Both the position numbers and the translations under genes were made by a program. From assembly GCF_002278075.1 (NCBI RefSeq), contig NZ_CP022995.1, positions 1 through 39,532 on the forward strand: a stretch of DNA of 39,532 nucleotides, read 5' to 3'. The DNA comes from Paraburkholderia aromaticivorans (lineage in GTDB: Bacteria > Pseudomonadota > Gammaproteobacteria > Burkholderiales > Burkholderiaceae). This document shows positions 1 to 7,828 of the stretch, one piece after another. The first letter of the stretch is position 1. Every line of letters begins with the position of its first letter. The notes under the pieces were generated by a model. The model was not told the DNA's origin, did not search any database, and saw only the letters and a list, made by a program, of their open reading frames with translations.

Positions 1-704
1 GCTGCCGCCGAAATCGCCAAGTCGTAAAAACGCATAAACACGCCGAAGCTCATCGCCGTCATAGCGATGAGAACGATGTAATTGAAAACCGAGCCAAGCC
101 AGTTCCCGAAGAAACTCACAAGCGGCGGGGTTATCAAGAGCAGGATAAAAATCGGCCCGAAACAGACCGTGACTGCGAGAAGAAATTTCGCGAGCAGGAT
201 GGAAATGGCACTAATGCCGCATATCAGCATCGTTGAACCAATGACGACAACGCCGAGTATCAACGAGACAAGGCCTGTTTCCGTCATCACACCGGCATCT
301 TTGAATAGATTCCTCGTGACGGTAAGGCTATGGTCGATTGCTGCGTCGATCATGCCTGCTACCGCGCTGTCGCTTCCGCCTGTGCTGCCGTGAAGCAACA
401 ATATCGACGCCATTTCATCGGGCAAGTGCATGGCGGTGTTCGCCAGAGTCGTTGCGTACAAGCCGCCGGCACCGGCAATAGCTACGATGGCGAAATACTT
501 GACGAACTTCTCTACGAGCTGCGATAGCGGCTCACCGCTTGGTCGCAACATCGTAGCGAGGCCGTCGATGGTGAGCTGGATCACGAGGCCGAGCGCCGCG
601 ATCGGTGCCGCCCATCCGATTATCCGACTCATGTTCTCGGCGACGACTTGCGTCGTTACCGTGTCCATGTAGTTGAATATCTGTGTTACGCCATCGTAGG
701 CCAT
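1..704 (-). CDS. virB6: VirB6 (TrbL/VirB6 family), N-terminal part; continues at 39532-39085
   Basis: Polytopic inner-membrane channel subunit of the VirB type IV secretion system. The frame opens at an ATG at 704 (MAYDGVTQIFNYMDT) and runs off the window at base 1 without a stop. Long hydrophobic stretches alternate with short polar loops, as in VirB6: one near residues 25-45, a cluster around 120-170 and another near 200-225. The two bases left over at positions 2-1 form an Ala codon with base 39532, and translation then continues in the same frame to the stop at 39085. The joined gene is 1,152 nt, or 383 residues. The upstream neighbour is the EexN-like lipoprotein, the usual VirB5-EexN-VirB6 order. 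That this is one gene across a circular junction is inferred from the exact phase match and continuous product; the family assignment rests on topology and position. Confidence 0.9.
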   Translation of the reverse strand, partial: MAYDGVTQIFNYMDTVTTQVVAENMSRIIGWAAPIAALGLVIQLTIDGLATMLRPSGEPLSQLVEKFVKYFAIVAIAGAGGLYATTLANTAMHLPDEMASILLLHGSTGGSDSAVAGMIDAAIDHSLTVTRNLFKDAGVMTETGLVSLILGVVVIGSTMLICGISAISILLAKFLLAVTVCFGPIFILLLITPPLVSFFGNWLGSVFNYIVLIAMTAMSFGVFMRFYDLAISAA

Positions 705-741
705 GACTTTTCCTTGGTTGTCGAGCTTTGCCGACGCTGGA

Positions 742-981
742 TCACTTTTCCGTGAGCCGTTTCAGTGCGCCGTCCTTCCCGTACAAATGAACGGCACCGT
801 TCGCGTCCTTCGCGTTCAGGCAGTCGGACCCCTGACGTTGATACTGAGCTGGATCGTTATCGCACGCATGCACGCGAGCTTCGCGCTCCGCGTCGTGCTG
901 GATATACCAATCCTTCTCGTGATATTCCTTACCGCACGCGGCGAGGAAAAACACTGCTGTGATGCAAAGGTATTTGTTCAT
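742..981 (-). CDS. eexN: EexN-like entry-exclusion lipoprotein
   Basis: Small exported lipoprotein of 79 residues. Residues 1-16 form a signal peptide ending in the lipobox LAAC, so Cys16 should be lipidated. The mature part carries the pattern of EexN family proteins: a Trp-Tyr segment followed by 'HDAEREARVHACDNDPAQ' and a second Cys in 'GSDCLNA'. EexN-type proteins sit in the inner membrane of the recipient and stop redundant transfer of a related plasmid, so this gene likely gives entry exclusion specific to this VirB system. It lies between virB5 and virB6, where eex genes of VirB-like systems are common, and is transcribed with them. The assignment rests on size, lipobox, Cys spacing and context. 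Confidence 0.85.
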   Translation of the reverse strand: MNKYLCITAVFFLAACGKEYHEKDWYIQHDAEREARVHACDNDPAQYQRQGSDCLNAKDANGAVHLYGKDGALKRLTEK

Positions 982-991
982 GCGTAGCTCC

Positions 992-1699
992 TTAGTTCCC
1001 GCTCAGATTGGGTGCTTGATTCTGTTCGTCGTCGTCGCCGATCAGGTATCGCTTTTGCGCAACTGCCTTCTGCTGTTGCAGTAGTTGTTGTTGTGCCTGC
1101 TGGCCCATCGCCATGAGTTGAAGCTTGGTCTGCTCGCCGTTAATAGCGCCGTGCGCGGTCTGGATGCGGGCCTGCAAGTCCTCGATCTGCTTTTGCGTCG
1201 TGGCCTGTCCGATCTGCTGTGTAAGTGACTGCATGTCGTTCAGCTCGCGCATCTGGTTGTCGTAGGCCTGTTCGGTCATTGCGCGGTCGTAGGCCCCCTT
1301 CGCGTGAAGCTGCTGGTCGATGAAAGTCAGCGCATCGCCACGGCCCATGCTGCGAATCTGACTGTCGAACTGAGACAGGATGGACGACGCGGAACCGGAT
1401 ACGCTGGAGGTGCTGTTCATCGCGTCGGAATAGACCTGGCTCCAGTTCTGCGGCAGGTTGTTGCGAAGGGTCGAAATACTCGTTGGCAACATGTTTTGAT
1501 AGCTGCCGATAGTTCCGCTCATTGCTTCATATTGCTGTCGCGCCTGGTCGAGCTGTGCCTTCATTTGCGCGATCTGTTGAAGGAAATTTGCGGCACGTTG
1601 AGCGAGTGACGTTGGATCGGTGACAACGATCTGCGCGTGCGCGCCGGCGCACGAGGCGGCCAGCACGATTGCGATTGCGGTTTGTTTCCAGAGCTTCAC
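992..1699 (-). CDS. virB5: VirB5, minor pilus component
   Basis: P-type DNA transfer protein of 235 residues. I start it at the GTG at 1699 (VKLWKQTAIAIVLAASCAGAHA), which has an AGGAG box about 7 nt upstream; the longer frame to 1786 overlaps virB4 and looks unnatural. Residues 1-22 are a signal peptide ending AHA. The mature protein is mostly helical and rich in Gln, with the VirB5 hallmark 'VTDPTSLAQRAANFLQQIAQMKAQLDQ' split over the first helices and repeated QQ-rich coiled segments at the C terminus. VirB5 sits at the T-pilus tip and contacts recipient cells. The gene follows virB4 by 10 nt and precedes eexN by 10 nt. Confidence 0.93.
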   Translation of the reverse strand: MKLWKQTAIAIVLAASCAGAHAQIVVTDPTSLAQRAANFLQQIAQMKAQLDQARQQYEAMSGTIGSYQNMLPTSISTLRNNLPQNWSQVYSDAMNSTSSVSGSASSILSQFDSQIRSMGRGDALTFIDQQLHAKGAYDRAMTEQAYDNQMRELNDMQSLTQQIGQATTQKQIEDLQARIQTAHGAINGEQTKLQLMAMGQQAQQQLLQQQKAVAQKRYLIGDDDEQNQAPNLSGN

Positions 1700-1709
1700 G
1701 GCGGTTCTC

Positions 1710-4376
1710 CTAGTAACGGCTCGACTTCTTACCGACGACAGCCGCGTAGTAACGCGGTAACCACACGTTCGGATCGTCGGTGCCAAGGTCGCGAATGAGC
1801 TTTTCGAGCCGATCCGCGTTGTCCGGCGTGCCGGACAGAATGCTGAGTTCTTCGTCCATGCCGTCGAGCTTCATCACGGCAAGGCCGGATTGGCCGCTCT
1901 GCTTGATGAGGAATTGCCGGCTGTGTTCGGGAATGGACTTGACCGCGTCGTACTCAGCCGGCGCGAGCTTCAGGGCTGCGGGACCGGTGTAATCCTCCGG
2001 GTCCGCATCGCGGTTTTCGAGCAGGAGCAACGTCACCATCTGCTGGATAACGGTCTTGCCGATGCTGCTCGAAATGGCGTCGTTCGGCTCCTGCGTCGAG
2101 AACACGTAAATGCAGTCTTTCTTACGGTCGTTCTTGATGCCCCGCTTGATTTCGCGGACCATGATCGGGTCATCGAGATACTGTGCAAACTCATCGAATA
2201 CCTGGATGAATCGACGCTTGCCGTCGATAGTCGAACGCACGCGGAAGTTGAGATACATCAGCATTGGCGTGCGGGTGACAGGCGCAACCTCGTCCTTCCC
2301 GACGAGGAATTCCGTCAGGTCGAATGCGTTGATATCGCGCGTGTTGAAGTCGAGCGTGTCGGCTTCGTTATCGAACAGCCACCCATAATCGCCGTTGCGC
2401 GTCCACGGCCTGAGCATGGCTGCCAATGTCATGCGCGCACCTGGGCCGCGATAGGGATCGGGCAAATGCTCCACCACGGCGGTGATGGACCGGTCGGCAA
2501 GCGGAATGAGCGTCTGTTCGCCCCGGTGAGCCTCCGGATCATCGATGGGCGGCCCCATGACGGCATCAATGGCCGCCGACAGGTCGTCTACTTCGTGCTG
2601 CTCAAGTGGCTCGCCGTTCAGGGTGGTTTCGGCAAGCACGCGCAACAGACGCTTCACGAATGCGATGTAGATGCGCGTGGGGTCGAGCTGGAGAGGTTGC
2701 CATCCAGTCGGCACGCCGTCCTTAAGCACCGTGTAACGCCCGTGGAGTGCCTTGACGAGCGGGTACATGCCGCGATCGCGATCGTAGATCGCCATGCGGG
2801 GATCAATGGAAATCTCTGTCGCGAACGTCAGCAGGAGGTCCAGGAGGGTCGTCTTGCCCGAACCGATACGCCCGAAGATGCCTGTCACGCCAGGGGGCCG
2901 CTTGCCGAACGAACGCTCCTTCTTCGGCGTCGAGTGGAAACTGAAAAACGCCGGCGTGCCGCTGACGGCACGAAACAGGGCAATCGCCCTGCCCCACGGG
3001 TTATCAGTGGCCTTGCCGGAAAGGAAGTTGTGAAACGACGAGAAACAGAAGAAATTCCAGCTATTGACCGGCACCGGGCGCGGCACGAACGCCGTATTGC
3101 CAGGCAGGCGGCTGTAATACGCTGCCTCCGACGCCATGCCGACCGCGCCCGCTGCGACGCCGCACTGATTGAGCATGACCTTGGCCTGACGTGCCAGTGT
3201 CTGAGCCTGTTCGGCCGTGTCGCCGATCACATGCATGGTCGCATAGTGAAAGCCCATCACGAACCGGCCGGAAACGAGATCGTCACGGGCATCCGTAATC
3301 TGGCTGATCTGCGAATGGCTTGGATCGCCAGTTTCGATCAGCGACAGTTGCTGGTTGCGTAGAAAGATGCGGCCGGCCGCCTTGGACATGCAGAAAAACA
3401 CCTGCGTGAGAACGAATTCGAACGGAGCCTCCATCAACAGGTTAAGCTGCCCCGGCTCCGTCTCTTCCTCATACTCACGAATCTCGACGGCCGCTGTGAA
3501 AAGGTTGCGGTCGATGGTGCGGATCTGGATCACGTCGCCGAACAGCGAACTGACCGGGCGATTCGTCATCAGGTAGTCGCGGATGCGGCCCCGGCACACC
3601 GGCACCGGGGACCATTCGCCGTTCGCAAGGAACCCAAGCCATTCCAGCGCACGCGAGAACACATGGCGCTGCGCCGCCGGCACCGGGTCCGCTGCTGCAC
3701 CGTCATCGCCGGCCGGCAGGCTCGCGAGAAGGTCGCCTTCGATATCGTCGTCCAGCTCGTCGGCGTCGTCGGTCGTGTCGTCCTGTTCCTCGATCAGGTT
3801 GCCGTTCTTGTCGCGGTAATACAGGCCCAGCGGTTCGATACCATACGAATGCATCGCGCCGGTTAGCTGGGTCGCGATATCTTCGAGCGCGGCGATAGCC
3901 TGCTTTTGCCGCTCGTCCAGTTGCTCGCGCGAGGGCCGGTCGAACCGTGCCAGGAATTTTTGCGTGAGGTCGCCGACCGGGTTATAGACGACCGTCAGAT
4001 ACAGGTCGTTCGTCATCAGCGGCGTTTTTTCGAAGCTCTTGCGATATTTCGCGTCCAGCTCGCGCGCAAAGCGAGTCTTGAAGTTACCGGCCGGATAGCT
4101 CTCGATTTGGTGGTGATGCAGATGCGTCCAGAGCTTCACGTGTTCGTTGCCGATCTGCTTTGCAACGTGGTTGAGGTCGAGAACCCACGACCTGAGCGTT
4201 TCGTCGTGGGCGCTCTGGTGCGTGCGGCCGGGGACGCGAAACACGATCAGATATTCCCCTCCGATCGTGCTGATAATGGTTTCGGTAAGGTGCTGCGAAT
4301 AGGGAATGTTCTTCACGAAGGAAGGTTCCTTCGTGAAGGTCTTGGTTTCGCTGATATTCCGGATAGCGACCGCCAT
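1710..4376 (-). CDS. virB4: VirB4, T4SS assembly ATPase
   Basis: Inner-membrane-associated ATPase of 888 residues that powers pilus assembly and substrate transfer. The N-terminal half (about 1-450) matches the CagE/TrbE/VirB domain in layout. The Walker A motif GRIGSGKTT lies near residue 502 and the Walker B strand with 'QVFDEFAQYLDD' near 725. A downstream 'STQEPNDA' fits the conserved sensor region of VirB4/TrbE ATPases. An acidic insert near residues 195-215 (EEQDDTTDDADELDDD) is a local peculiarity. The start at 4376 lies one base after the virB3 stop, implying coupled translation. Length is slightly above the usual 790-850 because of this insert. Confidence 0.97.
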   Translation of the reverse strand: MAVAIRNISETKTFTKEPSFVKNIPYSQHLTETIISTIGGEYLIVFRVPGRTHQSAHDETLRSWVLDLNHVAKQIGNEHVKLWTHLHHHQIESYPAGNFKTRFARELDAKYRKSFEKTPLMTNDLYLTVVYNPVGDLTQKFLARFDRPSREQLDERQKQAIAALEDIATQLTGAMHSYGIEPLGLYYRDKNGNLIEEQDDTTDDADELDDDIEGDLLASLPAGDDGAAADPVPAAQRHVFSRALEWLGFLANGEWSPVPVCRGRIRDYLMTNRPVSSLFGDVIQIRTIDRNLFTAAVEIREYEEETEPGQLNLLMEAPFEFVLTQVFFCMSKAAGRIFLRNQQLSLIETGDPSHSQISQITDARDDLVSGRFVMGFHYATMHVIGDTAEQAQTLARQAKVMLNQCGVAAGAVGMASEAAYYSRLPGNTAFVPRPVPVNSWNFFCFSSFHNFLSGKATDNPWGRAIALFRAVSGTPAFFSFHSTPKKERSFGKRPPGVTGIFGRIGSGKTTLLDLLLTFATEISIDPRMAIYDRDRGMYPLVKALHGRYTVLKDGVPTGWQPLQLDPTRIYIAFVKRLLRVLAETTLNGEPLEQHEVDDLSAAIDAVMGPPIDDPEAHRGEQTLIPLADRSITAVVEHLPDPYRGPGARMTLAAMLRPWTRNGDYGWLFDNEADTLDFNTRDINAFDLTEFLVGKDEVAPVTRTPMLMYLNFRVRSTIDGKRRFIQVFDEFAQYLDDPIMVREIKRGIKNDRKKDCIYVFSTQEPNDAISSSIGKTVIQQMVTLLLLENRDADPEDYTGPAALKLAPAEYDAVKSIPEHSRQFLIKQSGQSGLAVMKLDGMDEELSILSGTPDNADRLEKLIRDLGTDDPNVWLPRYYAAVVGKKSSRY

Positions 4377-4377
4377 G

Positions 4378-4710
4378 CTATACCTCGCCTCGAATGTCGT
4401 TAATCGACGGCGCGCTGTAATCGACCGGCGAATAACTGGACCCTCCCCACAACCGCGTGAAGGCGGATTCGTACATGTTGCGAACCTTCGTTTTCAGCCA
4501 TAGACCGATGATGCGAAACATGCGGTCATCGTGTTTCGTGATGCCCCACTCGATAAGCCACAGCACGCCAAACACAAGCAGCGCCCACAAGTGGATCACC
4601 ATGAACAGGGACGCCGAAAACATGAAGGTCAGGACGAACACGTTGCGGGGAACCAGCAGCCACGTCGCTACGCGCGTCGCCCCCTTGAAGAGTGGGAACT
4701 TCTTAGCCAT
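4378..4710 (-). CDS. virB3: VirB3, inner-membrane T4SS protein
   Basis: Short membrane protein of 110 residues starting MAKKFPLFKGATRVAT. Its ATG shares the A of the virB2 stop codon (TGATG), so the longer upstream in-frame extension to 4875 is an artefact that overlaps virB2. Two adjacent hydrophobic segments at about residues 18-55 (VFVLTFMFSASLFMV and LLVFGVLWLIEW) give the VirB3 hairpin. The cytoplasmic C-terminal tail contains the typical 'KHDDRMFRIIGLWLKTK' and aromatic 'WGGSSYSP' features. VirB3 associates with VirB4 at the inner membrane. The position between virB2 and virB4 and the size match the family. Confidence 0.93.
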   Translation of the reverse strand: MAKKFPLFKGATRVATWLLVPRNVFVLTFMFSASLFMVIHLWALLVFGVLWLIEWGITKHDDRMFRIIGLWLKTKVRNMYESAFTRLWGGSSYSPVDYSAPSINDIRGEV

Positions 4711-4988
4711 CAGACGAGGCCGAAGAAACCCACGATCGCCGACGCGGAGCCGATGATGATGAGGCCGAGAACCGGGTTGACCACCTGATGGAACTTGATC
4801 AGGTGGAAGAAGATGCCGGCACCGATTGCGACGATGCCGAGAATGCATGCGGCGGGAATCCAGAGCATCACCCACGAGTGCATCGAGTTCAGCGAGGACG
4901 CGCCGGTGTCAACGGCAAAGGCTTGACTCGCCGCGACTAGTGCTAGGGCGCCAACGACGATTTGTGCAGCTTGAATGTGCTTTTTCAT
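4710..4988 (-). CDS. virB2: VirB2, pilin
   Basis: Major pilin precursor of 92 residues. A long signal region (about 1-25, ending QAFA) is followed by a mature pilin with two hydrophobic helices around 38-60 and 70-92, separated by a short polar loop (HLIKFHQVVNP). This is the normal VirB2/TrbC layout. The stop codon overlaps the virB3 start by one base. The upstream small gene ends at 4996, 7 nt before the ATG. The mature pilin would be about 67 residues if cleaved after AFA. Confidence 0.93.
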   Translation of the reverse strand: MKKHIQAAQIVVGALALVAASQAFAVDTGASSLNSMHSWVMLWIPAACILGIVAIGAGIFFHLIKFHQVVNPVLGLIIIGSASAIVGFFGLV

Positions 4989-4995
4989 CTCAGGT

Positions 4996-5301
4996 TCACT
5001 CCAGGGTTAAAGTCTCGGATTCCCACTCGAAATCCGAAAAGGACAACTGGCACTCTTTGACACCGACTTTTGTATCGAGCCAATCGACCAAGGCGCGCAG
5101 GTCGGACCACGTTCTAGGTTCCAGGCTCTTCTTGACCCGGAACGCGCACGTGTACGCCTGGCCGGCGTCGTTCTCGATGTCGAGAAACGGTATCCACTCG
5201 CGTTTTTCGATACGATGGATTGCGACACGCACGACCCGCCATTCACGCAAGATGCTTTCGAGCTGGCCGAGCATCGCCAGATAAACGACTTTCTTTTTCA
5301 T
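4996..5301 (-). CDS. Uncharacterised small protein between virB1 and virB2
   Basis: I do not recognise this 101-residue protein. It has no signal peptide and no membrane segment. The N terminus is basic (MKKKVVYLAMLGQLES) and the C terminus acidic (SFSDFEWESETLTLE); the middle contains 'WIPFLDIENDAGQAYTCAFRVKK', written here in two parts as WIPFLDIEND and AGQAYTCAFRVKK, suggesting a small alpha/beta fold. Its ATG overlaps the virB1 stop by 4 bp (5298-5301), so it is translated as part of the virB operon. Its place suggests a regulatory or accessory role in pilus biogenesis, which is inference only. Confidence 0.75.
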   Translation of the reverse strand: MKKKVVYLAMLGQLESILREWRVVRVAIHRIEKREWIPFLDIENDAGQAYTCAFRVKKSLEPRTWSDLRALVDWLDTKVGVKECQLSFSDFEWESETLTLE

Positions 5302-6080
5302 TGGTCACCTTTCGTTGAGGCCCGGCGTATGTACGCGCCGATTTCGGGATGGGCGAATGCGCCCGCTTCGATCTGATTTGCCGCGCCAGGCTCGCCAAGC
5401 TGCGTGCGCTGGTTCGACGCGGGTGGGTTCTGCTGCTGCGTGAGCTGCGCGGCGGCCGGCGCTGGTCCGGCTGGGTCGCTGACGTTGCTCGAGCTGCTGC
5501 TCGAGGTGTTCGGGTCGATTGGCCCGTCGAGCAAGGCCGGGATCTTCAGCTTGACCTGTGCGACGACACGCTTCACGTAGCCGTTTGCAAAGCCCTTCTG
5601 CTGGTTGCCGGTGTTGTAGCAGGACAGCGCCCGCTGCAAGGCCGCCTGCCCCTCCCCTACCTGCTGGACAGCACGGGCGTAGCAGTCGCCGAGAACCTGT
5701 GCGCCGGCGCGCAGATTCGTGCAGGGGTCCAGCAGTTGTGTACCGGTGAGGCCAAGGCTGCGAAAATTGGCCGAATTGATCTGCGCGTAGCCAACGTCAT
5801 AATTCCAACCGCGCGCATCGAGCTTGGCGAGCGCATTGCGGGCTTCCTGCTCGGTGGTGGGCTGACGATCCAGGCTGTGACCGCCGTTCACGTTGATGGC
5901 GAACTGGTTGTTATGCGACTCGGCGCTGACCAGGTAAGCAACCGTGAGCGGATGCACGTCAGGCGCGCACGTGCGTGCCAATGCGAGAACCTGTGGAGAC
6001 AGGCTCCCGTGTGCGTACCCGAAGGCCGGAGCAGCGGCCGACAAGCACAAGGCGAGCATTGATAATTTTTTCACATTCAC
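5298..6080 (-). CDS. virB1: VirB1, lytic transglycosylase
   Basis: Exported peptidoglycan lytic transglycosylase that opens the wall for T4SS assembly. I choose the GTG at 6080 (a second GTG at 6074 is equally possible) because a TTGACA-N16-TATTAT promoter lies at 6136-6109, making the longer frame to 6170 untranscribed. A signal peptide ends near 'FGYA'. The SLT fold is clear: catalytic Glu in 'VSAESHNN', then 'YDVGYAQINSANF', 'LDPCTNLRAGAQVL' and 'ALSCYNTGN'. The C-terminal tail after about residue 190 is low complexity (Ser/Pro/Gln), as in many VirB1 proteins. It is the first gene of the virB operon. Confidence 0.93.
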   Translation of the reverse strand: MNVKKLSMLALCLSAAAPAFGYAHGSLSPQVLALARTCAPDVHPLTVAYLVSAESHNNQFAINVNGGHSLDRQPTTEQEARNALAKLDARGWNYDVGYAQINSANFRSLGLTGTQLLDPCTNLRAGAQVLGDCYARAVQQVGEGQAALQRALSCYNTGNQQKGFANGYVKRVVAQVKLKIPALLDGPIDPNTSSSSSSNVSDPAGPAPAAAQLTQQQNPPASNQRTQLGEPGAANQIEAGAFAHPEIGAYIRRASTKGDQ

Positions 6081-6108
6081 ATTTGCGCTGTTTTTGCGAC
6101 TGTGATAA

Positions 6109-6136
6109 ATAATAAAGGAACCCTCAGTCGTGTCAA
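6109..6136 (-). promoter_or_regulatory. Predicted sigma70 promoter of the virB operon
   Basis: On the minus strand TTGACA (6136-6131) is followed after 16 bp by TATTAT (6114-6109), a near-consensus pair. It reads towards virB1, giving a leader of about 20-28 nt to the GTG starts at 6080/6074. The same DNA overlaps the proposed start of the divergent H-NS-domain gene, so that product could bind here and control both directions (inference). Confidence 0.65.
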
Positions 6137-6507
6137 CCACGGAGAGAAATGAAGGTCGGCGACTCATCAATCGGGAAGACGGCGTCGTGATCGAATTCGT
6201 ACCGTTTCCGTCGCAAGCGACACCGAAAGGCGAAGCTCGTTATCGCGATCCCGCTAACCCGCTCAACACGTGGTCAGGACGCGGGCAGCGGCCTTCATGG
6301 CTCGCGGCATACGTTGAGCAGGGACGCTCTATTGAGGAATTCGCGATCCCTGGCGCACCGCCACGGGTCATGACCGCGCGATATCGCGATCCAGCCGACC
6401 CCGGCAACACGTGGACCGGCTACGGTAGGCGGCCGACCTGGCTGTTGACGTACTTGGAGGCCGGCCGGAAGCTGGAGGAATTTGAAGTGACGAACGAAAG
6501 GAGCTGA
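6130..6507 (+). CDS. H-NS-domain protein with two tandem DNA-binding domains and no oligomerisation domain
   Basis: The 125-residue product holds two copies of the H-NS C-terminal DNA-binding motif. One is around residues 35-70 (ARYRDPANPLNTWSGRGQRP SW, two parts), the other around 79-118 (ARYRDPADPGNTWTGYGRRP TW). Each ends with a 'YxExGRxxEEF' helix. Normal H-NS proteins have one such domain behind a coiled-coil dimerisation region, which is absent here. The GTG at 6130 has AAGGAA upstream, but the start is uncertain because it overlaps the divergent virB promoter; a GTG at 6187 is an alternative. The product could act as a monomeric two-headed binder of curved AT-rich DNA, modulating or antagonising H-NS. 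It is first in a three-gene operon divergent from virB1. Confidence 0.85.
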   Translation: MSTTERNEGRRLINREDGVVIEFVPFPSQATPKGEARYRDPANPLNTWSGRGQRPSWLAAYVEQGRSIEEFAIPGAPPRVMTARYRDPADPGNTWTGYGRRPTWLLTYLEAGRKLEEFEVTNERS

Positions 6508-6510
6508 GAC

Positions 6511-6876
6511 ATGGGGCAGGTCATTCCAATTGAAACGGCTAAGCATGTGCGCCGCGTGCGACGGTTCGCAGCCGTGCGCGAACGCGTCGCCCCGGTTTGC
6601 GCCGGCGCGGTTCGTTTAATTGGTCGCCTGTTGCGTGATACCGCGTGGTTTTTTATCGCGGGCGGTCTTCGTTTTTTTGGCCGCTATATTCGGTTCGCTC
6701 TAACGTGTGCTGTCCTGGTTGCACTCGTCGCACTCGGCGTCGAGTGCTTCCACCACTGGCCCCACCCTCGGAACGCGATCATCGCAACATTGGCGACGAT
6801 TGCACTGTTGGGCCTACGTGAAGCACTGTATCGGCTGGAACGCCGTGCGTATGACTATCACCCCCTCTGGAGATAA
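6511..6876 (+). CDS. Small membrane protein, unknown
   Basis: A 121-residue protein I do not recognise. The N-terminal 45 residues are strongly basic (HVRRVRRFAAVRERV). Hydrophobic segments follow near 48-62, 66-82 and 90-105, ending in a basic tail 'REALYRLERRAYDYHPLWR'. The start has a clear AAGGAGC box and lies 3 nt after the upstream stop; the next gene begins 5 nt downstream. It is therefore part of the divergent tra-side operon with the H-NS-domain protein and the KikA-like protein. A role in conjugation or its regulation is inferred from context only. Confidence 0.75.
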   Translation: MGQVIPIETAKHVRRVRRFAAVRERVAPVCAGAVRLIGRLLRDTAWFFIAGGLRFFGRYIRFALTCAVLVALVALGVECFHHWPHPRNAIIATLATIALLGLREALYRLERRAYDYHPLWR

Positions 6877-6881
6877 CGCTC

Positions 6882-7187
6882 ATGAAGAAAGCTCTCTCAC
6901 CGCTTCTCGCGCTTCTGCTTGGTCTGTCGGTAACAGCCGGCGCATCGGCATCGTCGTGTGGCACCGTAATCTGCATGGCTGGCAAGGTTCAGGGCCAGTC
7001 AGGCGGCGACGACTGCAATCAGGCAATCAAGGATTTCTTTTCCATCAAAAAATACCATCACGGCCACCTTGATTTAGGCCCGACAAGTGACGCGCGCCGT
7101 CAGTTTCTTGACCAATGTCCAGATTCTCAGAAACAAAACTCAAGCAGCGTAGACGAGATTATCAGCCGATTTGGCACGATGGAGTAA
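6882..7187 (+). CDS. KikA/TrbM-like exported conjugation protein
   Basis: A 101-residue exported protein. A signal peptide (about 1-22, ending ASA) is followed by the TrbM/KikA/MpfK family pattern: 'SSCGTVICMAGKVQG' near the new N terminus, then 'DDCNQAIKDFFSI' and a late Cys in 'FLDQCPDS'. Members are periplasmic accessory factors of IncP/IncN/IncW-type conjugation systems. The ATG has a GGAGATA box and follows the membrane gene by 5 nt. A strong terminator lies downstream at 7293-7328. The family call rests on the Cys pattern and location. Confidence 0.85.
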   Translation: MKKALSPLLALLLGLSVTAGASASSCGTVICMAGKVQGQSGGDDCNQAIKDFFSIKKYHHGHLDLGPTSDARRQFLDQCPDSQKQNSSSVDEIISRFGTME

Positions 7188-7292
7188 CGCAAGGACGAAT
7201 GAAAAGGTAAATATTTGAAAGACTATGCGCTTTGCATACCAGGCAGAGCTAACGTTTTCTTACTTATCGGTATATCGCGTGCAAATGCAAAC

Positions 7293-7328
7293 AAAAAAGG
7301 GAGAGAAGTTGCCTTCTCTCCCTTTTCC
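7293..7328. terminator. Bidirectional Rho-independent terminator
   Basis: GGGAGAGAAG (7299-7308) pairs perfectly with CTTCTCTCCC (7313-7322) across a 4-nt loop. An A-run precedes and a T-run follows the stem, so it can terminate the KikA-side operon rightward and the 7808-7359 gene leftward. Confidence 0.9.
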
Positions 7329-7358
7329 TTTGCTGCGTCGGCTATTAGAGCCTGCTCC

Positions 7359-7808
7359 CTAGAACGCTACCTCATCATCGCCTACTGGCACATCTGAGCG
7401 CTGCGGCACAACATCGAGCGCAATCCGGACAGAGTTGTCGGCATTACGCACGCGCCGGCCATACACGTTCAAACGCGGGGCTTCGTCCCACTCTTCCTGC
7501 AAATACTCGTCGTGCACGTCAGGGCTAAGCGGTAGGACAACCAGGTAACCGGAGTAATCCGGAGACTTGGCCGTCTTCTTTTCCTCGTTGCGAAACAGAC
7601 GCCCCGAGTAATGCACCTGCCCTTTCGCGCCGACCGACAGGTCGAGATACCGCTTATCCGATTCCTTTGCATCCTTGAGAAAGGCCGACAACGGAACCGA
7701 CTCACCATCGAGCTTGATAGACCCTGTGAAGAGCGGACCATTCTCGCGGGCGTGTTCCTCGTCAACGGGGAACAGAACAGCGGTAGTACGGCTGATTTCG
7801 GTCAACAT
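7359..7808 (-). CDS. Uncharacterised beta-rich protein with an SSB-like acidic tail
   Basis: A 149-residue cytoplasmic protein I cannot place in a family. It is rich in short beta-type segments (LFTGSIKLDG, RYLDLSVGAKGQVHYSG, YSGYLVVLPL, LNVYGRRV). It ends in 'PVGDDEVAF', resembling the acidic tip with terminal Phe used by single-stranded-DNA-binding proteins to recruit partners. That invites the guess that it is a plasmid ssDNA-binding or replication accessory protein; only the tail is seen, the function is inference. It starts at ATG 7808 behind a GAAGGAGG box and is separated from parA by the terminator at 7829-7893. It ends 30 nt from the convergent terminator. Confidence 0.75.
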   Translation of the reverse strand: MLTEISRTTAVLFPVDEEHARENGPLFTGSIKLDGESVPLSAFLKDAKESDKRYLDLSVGAKGQVHYSGRLFRNEEKKTAKSPDYSGYLVVLPLSPDVHDEYLQEEWDEAPRLNVYGRRVRNADNSVRIALDVVPQRSDVPVGDDEVAF

Positions 7809-7828
7809 GATGAACCTCCTTCAAAGTG

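Noticed and set aside
1890..3362. Long plus-strand open frame (490 codons) opposite virB4
   Set aside because: It is the complement of a well-supported ATPase gene; its Arg/His-rich product has no motif and no ribosome site.
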